Shown here: piece after piece, positions 32,665 through 43,698 of the stretch
Position numbering within the stretch: the stretch's first letter is position 1
How the letters are laid out: each line of letters begins with the position of its first letter
DNA from: Rutstroemia sp. NJR-2017a BVV2
Taxonomy: Eukaryota; Ascomycota; Leotiomycetes; Helotiales; Rutstroemiaceae
Length of the DNA: 64,000 nucleotides
NCBI GenBank assembly: GCA_002946415.1
Contig: NJPS01000054.1
Span: 744,001-808,000 of the forward strand
Reading direction: 5' to 3'
Position numbers and translations under genes: made by a program
The notes under the pieces: generated by a model
What the model was told of the DNA's origin: nothing
Databases searched by the model: none
Seen by the model: only the letters and a program-made list of their open reading frames with translations

Positions 32665-34974
32665 ATGCTCCAATATCGCAGACTGCAGAAAAACGAGATT
32701 CGGGTTATCAAGCTGCTCACAGAAGAAGATGACCCTCGATTTCGGAACGGGCCGGTCCATTGCGAGCTGGAGTATGTGGGGCTAGAGGATTCTCCCATAT
32801 CTCCCCAGACAGACAAAAAGGAACTTACGAAGGGATTCAACGGCTACTGGCCGGCCCCAATCGTTGAGGAAATCGAAATTCAGCCACGGGTACGCGGTCG
32901 TGCTAACTCGAATGCACTATGGTCGGAGTACCATGTTAAACGCTTCAGAAGCGGCTTCCGAGGCGAGCTCGCGTCGTCCGAACCTTTTCGCGCCAGCCAC
33001 ACCGCATCTGCATCTTCATCTACAGCGAACAACTGCATTAGGGCTCCATCGATTGGTAGTGAGGATTTTGACCTTCCCTGGAGGTACTCGTGGGGTGACT
33101 ACGTTGCTCTGTCGTATGTCTGGGGAGATTCATCTCCGTCAGCTCAGCGCCAAATCTATGTCAATGGATATCCGCTTGCAGTAACACAGAACCTAGAAGC
33201 AGCACTCCAGCAGCTACGAAAACATTATCGAATAAAGCAAGGATTTAGGATTTGGATAGATGCAATTTGCATCAACCAGGCCGATTTAGCTGAGCGGGGT
33301 AGCCAGGTCGCTATGATGAAAAGGATATATGATGCAGCTTGGCATGTTGTTATCTGGCTTGGACCCAAGTCAGGTAATAGTGACGTGGCTATGATGGCGG
33401 TAAGATATTTTAGCCTACGGTCAAAGCTGTGTGCGGATCCGATGGAGGGGCTGTACAAGCACATTGATAAACTGATTATCCATATCCCGGGAAAGTTTCG
33501 ATGGAGACATAGAGTGACTATGGCTAGAATGAGGCCTTCTGTTTATCGTGCGATCTACCGTCTACTCTGTAGGCCTTACTTCCGTCGACTGTGGATTTTG
33601 CAAGAAGCTGCTCTAGGGGCACGCAATATGCCCGTTCTCTGCGGTGATAGATGTGTGCAAGCTGATGACATTTACCGAACCGTCAAGGTTCTACAGAGTA
33701 ACGCGTCATTGCTCGGAAGGGACCTTATCAGCTGCGGGCACTGGTGGAGAGACATGCAAGGATCCTGGGGTCATACTGGAGGTGATGCATACGGTATATC
33801 TGAAAAGCTTTGGGAACGACCAGTCTCCATTTTTGAAAGCCAGGACCATGTACACGCACCTACTTCTTTGGGAAACGGAGGAATATTTAATGCTCTTCTT
33901 CTTGGTCGTGAGTCTCATGCGAGTGATGAGAGGGATCGTATATATGGTATCCTAGGTCTAAAACAAGTAGCTGCAGTTGTCCAGCTTGTCCCGGATTATA
34001 ACCTGACTGCTATTCAGGTATTCACCTTATTCTCGCAACGACTCTGCGCAAGCGGTGATCTCAACGGGCTTCGTCTTTCAGCCACCGCAGTCCCACGTAT
34101 CGGCACCAGATCCTTCAAATTTGCCGGTATAACCCGACCCAAGAAACCAAAATTTGTCCATCATCATCGATCCGTGAATATCGGATGCATTCATACACTT
34201 CCCTCTTGGATCATCTGCTGGTCTTGCCCACCAAATCCCGCCATTAATATTCCTGGTTACTCATCCCCGCTGGTCAATTGCCCCACTATCACTCCACTTT
34301 TCCAGGAAGAGAAGTTCATGACAGTTAAAGGAATCATCTTCGACAGTATCAGTAGCCTCAGCGCTTTCCATACTACAGAATCTGACGCTTCGTATCCTTT
34401 GAATGGTCCCCCTGTCGCCAGTGTTTATGGAGATCAGGCGGCAACCAATGAAGCATTCTGGCGTACAATTGTAGCCAATAGAACACGTTCAGGCGAGACG
34501 GCTCCAGATAGCTACGGTTCCCTTCTTCGACTCCGCATTTTAAGACCCGGCCCACGTAAGTACTTTCAACTGGACGACTTCATTGCTCGGAACAAAAAGA
34601 TGCGTCTTTTTGATCGTCATCTTGGCGATCTATTCCCCGGTGCAAAGAAACATCCTCAGTACATCAATCCTCCGATAGTATTCGGAAACGCATTTCAAGA
34701 GCATCTAGATGCCACGCTATGGGCTATGCGTGTTCTTGCCTGGCGAAGGCTTATTATAACACAGGGCGGCTATCTGGGACTAGCTCCTGCGTCATCTATG
34801 GCTGGTGATATCATCGCCGTGTTGCCGGGGTGCCCTACCCCACTGGTGTTGCGAAGAGAAGGCGAGCGGTTCCGCGTTATAGGGGAGGCCTATGTTCATG
34901 GTATTATGTCTGGGGAGTTGCAGGAGATGTTGGAGCAAGGGAAGAGAAAGATGGTTGATATTACCCTTTGCTAA
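32665..34974 (+). CDS. HET-domain (heterokaryon incompatibility) protein
   Basis: Single 769-residue open frame. HET domain markers in order: YVALSYVWGD near residue 146, IWIDAICINQADLAERGSQV near 197, then MMKRIYDAAWHVVIWLGP, and a RPYFRRLWILQEA block near 303. The N-terminal LQYRRLQKNEIRVIKLL is the usual HET opening, extended here by about 100 residues of low-complexity insert ahead of the domain core. The C-terminal third carries RDRIYGILGL and a long region ending in the GDIIAVLPGCPTPLVLR block common in such proteins. These proteins are TIR-like triggers of regulated cell death on meeting a non-self partner. No partner domain (NACHT, ankyrin, lipase) is fused. Neighbours include a STAND-N-terminal-like gene 1.5 kb away. 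Confidence 0.9.
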   Translation: MLQYRRLQKNEIRVIKLLTEEDDPRFRNGPVHCELEYVGLEDSPISPQTDKKELTKGFNGYWPAPIVEEIEIQPRVRGRANSNALWSEYHVKRFRSGFRGELASSEPFRASHTASASSSTANNCIRAPSIGSEDFDLPWRYSWGDYVALSYVWGDSSPSAQRQIYVNGYPLAVTQNLEAALQQLRKHYRIKQGFRIWIDAICINQADLAERGSQVAMMKRIYDAAWHVVIWLGPKSGNSDVAMMAVRYFSLRSKLCADPMEGLYKHIDKLIIHIPGKFRWRHRVTMARMRPSVYRAIYRLLCRPYFRRLWILQEAALGARNMPVLCGDRCVQADDIYRTVKVLQSNASLLGRDLISCGHWWRDMQGSWGHTGGDAYGISEKLWERPVSIFESQDHVHAPTSLGNGGIFNALLLGRESHASDERDRIYGILGLKQVAAVVQLVPDYNLTAIQVFTLFSQRLCASGDLNGLRLSATAVPRIGTRSFKFAGITRPKKPKFVHHHRSVNIGCIHTLPSWIICWSCPPNPAINIPGYSSPLVNCPTITPLFQEEKFMTVKGIIFDSISSLSAFHTTESDASYPLNGPPVASVYGDQAATNEAFWRTIVANRTRSGETAPDSYGSLLRLRILRPGPRKYFQLDDFIARNKKMRLFDRHLGDLFPGAKKHPQYINPPIVFGNAFQEHLDATLWAMRVLAWRRLIITQGGYLGLAPASSMAGDIIAVLPGCPTPLVLRREGERFRVIGEAYVHGIMSGELQEMLEQGKRKMVDITLC

Positions 34975-36451
34975 ATCGCCATCTAAATCTTACGTCGACG
35001 GGAAATAAGCAGTTTGGCGAGAACTGGCTCGCTTTTCTCTTGAGTCAGGGGCAGTACTAACTATTCGACCTCACATATTGCGAGGTACTGCAACTTTAAG
35101 GAGCGGAGTAAATATGAAGATACACCCCTTAGCTGTAAGTCATCTACTTCCTAGACAATTCTACATTACTGAAACTAATTTCTCCAACAGAATTACAACA
35201 CCCACTCACCTCACTATGGTCGAATCAGTGAAGATGATCACGACCTTCTGTCCTAGTCAAGACTTATGTGACTGTCCTTGTTCCCATAACTATTCCCATG
35301 GCCAACGCTAGCGCATGTGCAGTCCACACGGATATCGAATATGCCTCCTTCGGCTTGATCGCGAGGACTGATGTCTCATATTGGGGCTTTCATTTAGTAT
35401 AGCCATCGCGCTATTTCTACAACGCAATGATCACAGCGAGGATGTGGTGTAGAGACCAGAGGATGAATGGGGTGGTACTGGTATTGTGAGAAGACTTAAG
35501 GAGCTGTTTGAGCAACATGAGCTGCAGAGCTTAAACATGGCTGCCCGTTAATGTTTGAGAAGGTGGTTAAGGTAGTTCTAGATGTAATTCTCTAATTAGT
35601 TACTTACTGTCGACGACGAGATTGTGAGTGTGATATTGGATCGATTCCTACATAGTTCGAGTAATCTGACTCCTCTACGTGTACCCCATTCCCAGTCCCG
35701 CGTCCGCTTCGCGCTCTTGCCCAGCAACCGGCACTTTGATCTCCGCGCCAAAGCCCTACCCAACTGCTACCCCGCGCTCCAGTCGAGTTTTCATTCATGA
35801 ATCAGAAACCCTAGAACACAATCTACCACCGTCGGCCCAAAGGCCATTGTATAGCGATCAATTGAGAAAGGAGATATCGTCTTGGTCAGTCAAGATACCA
35901 GATTTCTGCAAGCAATCATGTCTCGAGTTGCGAAATGCAGCAACACAAGTGTCACATTTGAGGGCTAGCTTGGTGTTCTATTTACAGCTTTTGGATGCAG
36001 TTATCGAGGAAATGGAACGACTCTGCTCCCTACTCTCCCTCCTCAAGGAACCAAAATATCTGGCTATTTACTAACTTGTCGTGTGAGGCCTCCTTATTTC
36101 CCTCCAATTTCTTCGAGGACCATGACGCTGACCACCCAAGACATATATATGTAACTCTAAACACCTGGCCTCCTACTCTTCCCACTAACTTCTCCACCCA
36201 ATCAAGTCATCCCTCCCGCTGCGGCTTCCGCAATCAGAGATGTCGGTATACACCAACGAAGTTTTCTCGCGATGCAAGACATCAGCTCACTAGACACGCC
36301 TCTGTTGAACCATGCTATCAAGCGTTCTGAGCGAGCAACAACAAGAGAAAGCCTTCACCGTTCTCAGCCCTCACTCTCGAGGGCTCGGTATAGCCGGAGG
36401 ACTTGAAGAACACGATTTGGTCGATATAGTTTGTTGTCTGATGATTCGCCC
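34975..36451. other. spacer with possible decayed coding sequence
   Basis: No gene called. A + strand open run at about 35679-36074 has helical-looking composition (SSWSVKIPDFCKQSCLELR) but no ATG and no family. A short spliced frame at about 35113-35280 (exon boundary GCT/GTAAGT to CCAACAG) encodes only 28 codons. These could be remnants of an accessory gene between the HET and STAND-like genes. Confidence 0.3.
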
Positions 36452-37506
36452 CTAGTAAAACTCGTCGCCGCTGTCTGTATCGCCATCACGATTTGAATCG
36501 CAGTCACTGTCTATATCGTGGTAGGTGGGTCTATTGGGTTGGCGAGGTCTATTGTGTTGGGGAGGTCTATGGTGTTGGATAGGTCCATGGTGTCGGGTAG
36601 GTCTATCATGTTGGGTAGGTCTATCGTGTTGGGGAGTTCTATTGTGTCGGGGAGGTCCATCCTGGTGGGGATTTCTATGGTAAAAGTTGTCTTCATCATC
36701 GTGGGGATTTCTATCGAAGAAGCTATTCCTATCGTCGTAGGTAGGTCTGTCGTCGTGGGGATTTCTATCGTAAAAGTTATCACTATCGTAGTGGGTATCT
36801 CTATCGTGGTCGGTATCTACATCGTCGCCGCTGTCTGTGTCTTGCTCGCTGTCTGTATCGTGCTCGCTATCTGTATCCTCCTCGCTGTCTATATCGTCGC
36901 TGCTGTCTGTCTCGTCGCTGCTATCCGTATCGTCGCTACCAGACAAGTCGCTGAAACGTCCTGAAAACCCCCCATTATCCCTCCTTGGACGTTCACGGGA
37001 CAAGGTTATCAAAGTCTTTTGCATCGTCCTGCACCATAAAATCAGCGAAGTTGTTTCATTTGTACAGAATACACCCACATCATCTGACACTGTGATGCCA
37101 AACTCAACATCGCTTTCGCCCTGTCCAACCTCTTACTCAAGTCCTCCAGTGTTGAGCCTTTCACGACCACACGGAAGATACGCCATGTCTTTTTTGCTTT
37201 ACTCCTGCTCGTAAACCCGTGATCAAGCGTTGCAAGCACTTCGTCCAGCTCCTCTATCGCGATTTCGCAATGCTGGTATATCTTTTGCAGCGTAGCACTG
37301 GGACCGTTTTCTTCATCATTCGAAGAATGATATTCACCTAAGATCCCGCCCAGAATTTCGATCTCGTGTAGCAATTTGCCAATATCTTTTGGTGCATTTT
37401 TCATTCCCCTCCAAAAGGTGTAGATCTTCTGCGTACTCGAGACAATTACTCCAGCCAACTGGGCAACGGCGATGCCACTAGCCACGGTCCCAAGAACTTC
37501 GGCCAT
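36452..37506 (-). CDS. STAND-N-terminal-like protein with acidic and His/Arg/Pro repeat tail, two exons
   Basis: Exons 37075-37506 and 36452-37015 give 331 aa; a 59-base intron (GTGTAT to CAAAAG, phase 0) keeps the repeat region in frame. Residues 1-140 (MAEVLGTVASGIAVAQLAGVI, then STQKIYTFWRGMKNAP, later RLDRAKAMLSLASQ) match the helical N-terminal domain that begins many fungal NACHT/ankyrin STAND proteins, where it is a signalling module. No NACHT, ankyrin or WD domain follows. Instead come a run of Asp/Ser units (DTDSSDETDSSDD) and a His/Asp/Arg/Pro repeat region (RNPHDDRP, HDRPTQHDRPTRHH). It may be a stand-alone signalling module or a truncated STAND gene. The start is the ATG before AEVLG. 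The splice model is the least certain part. Confidence 0.6.
36520..36960 (+). repeat. minisatellite-like coding repeats inside the STAND-like gene
   Basis: Two adjacent repeat families. About 36520-36790 has units of roughly 18-21 bases like GGTCTATCGTGTTGGGGAG. About 36828-36945 has units around CGTCGCTGCTGTCTG, encoding the Asp/Ser runs. The unit length is mostly a multiple of three, so copy-number change keeps the frame. Copies are imperfect. Confidence 0.7.
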
Positions 37507-38685
37507 GATGCTGAGTAAAGTCAATAGTGTCTGAAGGGTACAGACAGAGCGGAAATGGATATTATACGGAATAAAATGTCGATGAGGCTTAGATCGGACG
37601 GCCACGCTGCAATCACCCACTGTTTATTATCTGACATGCATGAAACTACATCAACAAGTAAATACATCCACTACATCCAATCAAGGCCAGCGATAGTTAT
37701 TTTTCTGTTCATGCACAAGAATTAATTGCAAATAAACAGCCGGCAGACTCATGACTCAAGACCCCGCAGTACCCCCATCTAAGTCCGAATGGCTATGGCT
37801 CATTAGTGTGTGACAGACACAGACTCCCGCATTGCATGTCATCTTCGGCGCTTAACCGCAGATTCGGTACGGCTTCTTATCCGTTCATTCAATGATTTCT
37901 GCTCTCCTATCTTCTACCTACCACTCAGCCACTTCACTCCGCCCTCTAAACACTGAACACATCTTTTGAAGTTCTCAAAATCCCCACATATTTCGATATT
38001 GAATGCTTCATTCGAGTTTGTATATTGCCCACGCCTGCCAGCTTTCTCTCATCCCGCTAGTTCGTTGAGATATATTTAGATATATCACCAAGTATTTCTC
38101 CAAGCCACAAATTCTGCCTTACCACCATACCCATCACTTGACACACCTTCACAGAATCTCAAATGCTACTCACCCAAACGAATATACTCACATTACACTA
38201 CCAAGTCTTCTATTCCCTTTCCATCTTTCAGTCTTTGAATCACCTCCCGTCTTCCAGCCTAGCCATCCATCTCGCTTCTCGTCTTATCTACCTACCCACT
38301 TACCACCTAGTTATCAGCTTAAACATTTTACATATACCTCTTTTCAAACCCTCTTATCATCCTCCTCACACGACAAACGCGTTCACAGTGATCTCCTCAG
38401 CAATGTACTGAGGAAGCCAAATTTCACCATCAGCAAAAAGGCCTCCCAAATCTTCGCATTTCCTTTATTTCATTCATGTAGTTCTCAGCATCTATCAATA
38501 ATATAAAGCAACCCATTCTCCGCAGAAAGAACGCAAGCAAGAAGTAATACCAATCTCATTTCCCTTGCCACTCTCGCTAACCCTGAATTCTCTTTGCCTA
38601 TCTATCCGCAATTCCCCTCTACTGATCCACCCTAACCAATCCCCTCCCCTCCTTCAATCCTTCCCTCAATCCAATTCTCCAAAGC
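37507..38685. other. spacer, no gene recognised
   Basis: Upstream of the STAND-like gene and downstream of the PFK2 gene. From about 38100 the + strand is CT-rich and simple in sequence; the open frames there are low-complexity artefacts. Confidence 0.5.
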
Positions 38686-40884
38686 CTAATCCTCCCCCAC
38701 CAAATCCTTCCTCCCCTCCTTCCCCTGCACCGGCAGCTGCCTCTCCGGATTCGGCGTGCCCACCCCCGATAGCGACATCGCTGGCGTCCCAATACTCGAC
38801 ATACTCATCGGGCTCGTGACTCCACTCGGCGGGACGGGAATTCTTATATCCTCTGGAGAACCTGGTATGATTTCTGGTGCCAGACCGTCGATGTGAATGC
38901 GTTTTGCTTCGTTTTGGTAAGATGCTGGGATGATCTAATTGAGGTCGTTAGATAGGACAGGATGGAAGGATAATAACATGGGTACAGAAGCGGGCAAGTG
39001 TAATAGGTAACAGAAGTGGTAAGTAGAAGAGGAAGTGAAAGGAAGAATATAGATAAAAGACATGCCTCAATAATTTCATTTCTCGGAAACTTAAGATTTG
39101 GGATATTCATTGCATCACAGGCCATCAAATAGCCATACAACACACGTAGCACCGATTCGTGCGCAATAATCAGTAAATCATTCTGTTCACGTTCGAGTTC
39201 GAGAATGATCGGTTCCATGCGGACTGCTAGATCATGGTACGACTATATTGAACAACATGTTAGCTTCAGGCACTTCTCAGATTTAAACACTTTCATCATT
39301 TGTTGATTTGGTAATCAAAATGTCCTTGAAAAAGAGTGAATGGGGGGAAAAAAAACCTATAACCCACCTCGGCTCTCGGATACCGATGATGATACGGATC
39401 CAACTCATGCATTCTCACCTCCTCGGGATACAACCTTCTTAACCCCCTCTCTGACATTTTCTCACAAATCCCCGGATTCAACTGGGACATTTGCGAACGT
39501 TGACGAACCCTGAATCCCTTCTCCTTCAAATACTCCGCCGTCTCAACCGTCCTCTTTCTCGTCGACGTCCAAACCGTAAGCGGTTTCAACGGGGCAGCGG
39601 ACCCACCAGCTTTAATCGACGCCGCTCTTTCCTCTTCACGGTGCTTAAGAAGCGTTTCCGACATCTTAGCTGCGTATTCTTGGCCTTCGGACGAAAGATG
39701 CGCGTCAGCTTTGTAGGAGTCTTGTTGACTGGAGGTGCCGGCTCGAGCGAAGAACGTTTGCCGGGATTTGATGTGGAGATTCATGAGGTAGAAGACGATG
39801 CGGTGGGAGAGGTAGCCGAAGCTTACGTTGTTGTACATGATGCGCTCGCCGGCGTTGATCATTTTGACCCAGTTGAGATCTGTTTCGTTCATGGTTTCGA
39901 AGTGGGGGATCTTCATGTCGATTCTCTTGAGGTATAATTTGGCGGCATCCTCGGGATCCATGCCAACGAACTGGGAAGGTTAGCTCTTACCAATGTGGCC
40001 ACGGAGTATTTCGACATACATCTGGAGAAGAAATCTTAACACTGCGAGCATTCTCCTGAAGGATCTTCTCGTCTGTAACATATGATTCCAGGAACAAGGT
40101 CTGAGACGTGTCAGTTGTAACTCAAGATACCAAGTGGAGTTCCTGCCACTAACCTGAACATCATGCTTCGCAAACTCCTTTGCAAGAGATTTACGTCCGC
40201 CAGCAAGAGGATTAACAGCATCATAGATCGCAACTTGGCCATTTTCGTGATTGAGCCAAGCATAGATATCCTCACGGCACTTTTTCAAGATCTTTTGACG
40301 GAGCATAACCGAAGCAGCCGAAGCATTAATAAAGAAGTAATCATCCGGAACATCCTGACCTGGACCCATGGTAGCACGACGATAGTCACCTAGGTGGAAG
40401 ATTCTAGTCTTTACACCCAACCTGTAATAATCAGCCAAAGCTCAGAAATCGACTCAATAGAATGTAAACTCACCATTGCAAATACCGAGACAGAGAAACC
40501 GAGATATGCCTATTCATTAATCAGCAACTTCATAAACCCTCTCTCGTTCAAAATATCAACTTACGTCTTCCCTCTAGCTGGCAACCCAACAAGTACAATT
40601 GCAATCCTACCCGAATGGAACAATCTTCCCGACTCGGTCGAATATAACTGAGCCGGTGCCATCGTCGCCTTCTCATCTGGAAGATCATGAACGCCATCGA
40701 TAAAGGTGGATGATCTCCTTCGGAAACGAGGAGAATTGGCCGCGATTTCTGCAGTACTAGTATCACCGTCGTCAATAAACACATCTGCAAATTCCGGTCT
40801 GGAAAGTTGGTAGTCGAGTTTTTGGAGGAGAACATCCCGGGGGGAGCGAGGGGAGTCTGATGTTGTGGGGGGTTTGAGAACCAT
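38686..40884 (-). CDS. PFK26: 6-phosphofructo-2-kinase with degenerate bisphosphatase domain, seven exons
   Basis: Makes fructose 2,6-bisphosphate, the activator of glycolytic PFK. Exons 40565-40884, 40474-40509, 40154-40421, 40020-40100, 39368-39970, 39066-39242 and 38686-38934 give 577 aa. Kinase half: Walker-type GLPARGKT at about residue 100, then FHLGDYRRATMG, DDYFFINAS and VSFGYLSHRIVFYLMN. Phosphatase half: the RHGE site is FFARAGTS, so the catalytic His is Ala; the acidic residue in the following NP-GICE segment also seems lost, while TVWTSTRKR and the second His in IIAHESVLRVL remain. This resembles yeast Pfk26, a kinase with no effective phosphatase. Exon 6 to 7 is a GC-AG intron (GAG/GCATGT). 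A Ser-rich N-terminus may be a regulatory region. The first in-frame ATG was used. Confidence 0.9.
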
Positions 40885-42486
40885 CTTATGAGAGGTACTT
40901 TGTCGTTGGTTTTCTGGAGTTGGGAATGGGTATGATGGATGGGTAGATAGATGGATAAATGGAAAGAGAGAAGGAAAGAAGAATGCTATCGAGGGACAAG
41001 AGCTGACTTTCTCGTGCAAGGAAGTCGCATAGGTGAAGTCGAAGTTGAACTTACAGTAGGGTATCCATCTTGACCAAACTCTACCAAGTCGTTGCTTGCT
41101 CCAGAAAGTGCAAAAGAATCCCAGAAACAGTCCTGATTGGGCCAAATCGGGGGACCTTCGAGGTGAATCAAATAAGTGACTCCTCGTGACTTCAAATTCC
41201 GCGTCGTATGACCCCAGTCAAGGTCTTCTCCTTCCTCTTCCTCTTCGTCTGCAGTATGCCAGTTATATGAAGTTCCAGCAAAAGAGCAAATCTTCAATCG
41301 TCACTCGGTCGTCAAAGAGGCACCTGCGCATGCACTTCCGTTTCATGCGAAAAAAATTCCCCTGCTTCCGAACTCCGCATGCATATAAATATCAATGCCG
41401 GTCAGAAATCCACCAACGCAGATGTGTACCCTTCCGCTCAGAAGTCCAATCTTTCTCGATGAATGTCTATACCACCTTCTAATTCATTCGCTTTCTTTCT
41501 TGTTCAATGTTGGTTGTGCAGACCTTTTGTCAAGGACGAAGGGAATTGCGAAATGCGGGACCGGAAATATCAGCTATCAAGAATCAAGATAAGTCGTGAG
41601 GCTTAGTCAAAGCTGTTTCTTCAGCCAATTAGAAGAGTTAATTCCCCCCGAATCCACAGTCTCCCCGACAATACGTAAAATATAGTGCCTGAAGTGATGC
41701 CTTGAATCGGGAAACTTAACCACATCATCAGAATTGCGCTGTGATAGCATCAGATTAGAAGTGACGATACTCATTTTAGAACTTCTTTACACGGAACATC
41801 ATATGGTTCAGCCTTCCCACAATCATATCAAGCACTAGAACCACCACTCATAAGCATGCCAACATATCCATTTCATTTTGTACAGAAGTAGGTATCTACA
41901 ACGACAAATCCCTTCAACTCTCTCATCGCCGCAAAAAAGAGAACCACTATAATACAGAACCGAACCCCTCAATTTTCTCATAAAGCCCGTCCTTCCTCAT
42001 GTTTCATTTCAGAACACAAAATGCCCTTTGTCTGTTTCGCCCCGCACCGGATCAACGAATTGTCGCTCTCGTAAAACAAAAAGCACTCGCAATGCCTTTC
42101 ACACACACCAGTTCAGATATGCTGCTCTCTCCAAAAAACACGCAGAATCAGAGGGCGCATGATACAAGGGAAGTCTATGATATGGTAAGTAGGAAAGGGA
42201 AGAGTAATCCTAGTATCTCTCGGTCCGGTCATGCATGCAGGAACGAAGTTTCTCTCAATCGATTTGACCAAGAAGAAACAATGTCCATGACGGTAGTAAG
42301 ACATCTAAAAAGAAGAGGTAGCTTTTGCGTGAATTTGGAATAGGGTGACCAATATGTGGATGAGGAAGGTAGCTTGTTAATGCGGGGAAACCCTGATCGT
42401 AAAAGGAGATGTTGTGACATTAAATTTGGATTATTTTGGGAGTGGAGGGTAAGCATTCGAAAGCATCGTCATGCTGCGAAGGTCGT
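40885..42486. other. upstream region of PFK26 and 3' region of TOM40
   Basis: A minus-strand open run at about 41053-41254, bounded by an acceptor-like CTGCAG and a donor-like ACT/GTAAGT, may be an untranslated or extra coding exon of PFK26 (contains GVTYLIHLEG and GQDGYPT). No ATG in that frame, so it is not called. The rest shows nothing. Confidence 0.4.
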
Positions 42487-43698
42487 CTAGAATGGAATCT
42501 GCGGAGGAGCGGCTCCACCAGTTATTTCCGCTTGTTCTGCGATTTCGTCGCCACCACTTTCGATAGAGACTGATAAGCCGATCTTTGCTGCTTGCTGGAG
42601 TGTATGTTAGTAGAGAGCATGAAAATAATGGTGATAGACAAACCTTGAAGTGATCCATCTCAGCGGCAAAAGTTAGCTGCACAGGTGGTGCAACGCGCTT
42701 CTCCAACAGACAACTCAACTTTCCAGTAGAATCAACTTGAGCTCTGAAGGTTGACATCCGGAAGTCGTACTTGGCACCCACAGTAGTGATACCCTCTTTT
42801 CTTGGTGGCCCTGACATCATTCCGGCACCAGACATACCAACGAACTGCAAATTCAAATCCACACCAGCCTCAACCTTATCGGTCAGTCGTCTCCAGAAAG
42901 AAGTGTTGACAGCACCTTGCGCTTGCAACTGGGCACTAGCAATCCAATCGCTACCCTTATACTTGGCACAGTATGACACCGCGGTATCCGGGCCTTGGCT
43001 CATGGCTGCGCGCTGCCAGATAGCCTCGAGTCCTAGAGACAGATTTGGAGTGACTGATTGCAAATATTGACCAATAAAGACACCAGTAAGTCCGCCATCC
43101 AGCATCGAAGGATTCAGAGACTTGATCGAGGCTGTGAAATCTTTTCCGGTATATTCATTGTCCAATTGTACCATCGCTTGACCTGGGGCCATCTGCAGTT
43201 GTGTCTTGGTAACGAATGCAGTCGACCATCGGTAGTTGAATCTAGTTGATAGTTGCCCTTCATTATCGACGTTTCCTTGCATGAAGATCTACCCTCTTCC
43301 TGTCAGCTTCAAATTTTTGTTTTTGGGGGGGCTATAGCCCCGCAGACTAAAGCAGTAAGTTTTATCCAATTACTGACCTTGTTTGTGCCAAACATCGCTC
43401 CAAAGGTATACGGCGGCAGACCTTGAGATCCCATTGCGAACGCATGAGAAACCTGGAACAGCGGCGCCATACTGAAGGGTTTGCTGAGATCAGCCCTCAG
43501 GCCGGAGAAAGTGTAATTGTTCAAGAATACATCGCGCTGTACTTCTCGAGCAATGTTCTCGACGGATCCTGGATTTGGAAGTCCGAGAAGATCCCTCCTG
43601 TCCTGGAAAGATCTATATGTATCTGACAGAGCTCCCACAACGACATTGTTAGATAAAAAAGCCAAAGGCGATTCCTTCTCCAGCGCAACCACCGACAT
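42487..43698 (-). CDS. TOM40: mitochondrial import receptor subunit TOM40, three exons
   Basis: Beta-barrel pore of the TOM complex in the outer mitochondrial membrane. Exons 43378-43698, 42644-43288 and 42487-42594 give 357 aa, the usual fungal length. Family features: [21 protein letters not shown] in the N-terminal region, [54 protein letters not shown] and [18 protein letters not shown]. It ends in [10 protein letters not shown], typical of fungal Tom40. Introns start GTCAGT and GTTTGT. The ATG at 43698 precedes [17 protein letters not shown], as in relatives. The partner gene TOM7 lies about 18.5 kb away at 62242, but there is no shared regulation visible. Confidence 0.95.

Noticed and set aside
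36520..36960. CRISPR-like array
   Set aside because: Repeats are imperfect, contiguous, coding and in a fungal gene; there are no unique spacers.
36518..36964. 148-codon + strand frame over the repeats
   Set aside because: Val/Ile/Ser repeats are the reverse reading of the STAND-like repeat tail.
38138..38506. 122-codon Ser/His/Leu-rich + strand frame
   Set aside because: Simple CT/CA-rich sequence; no start context, motif or splice sites.
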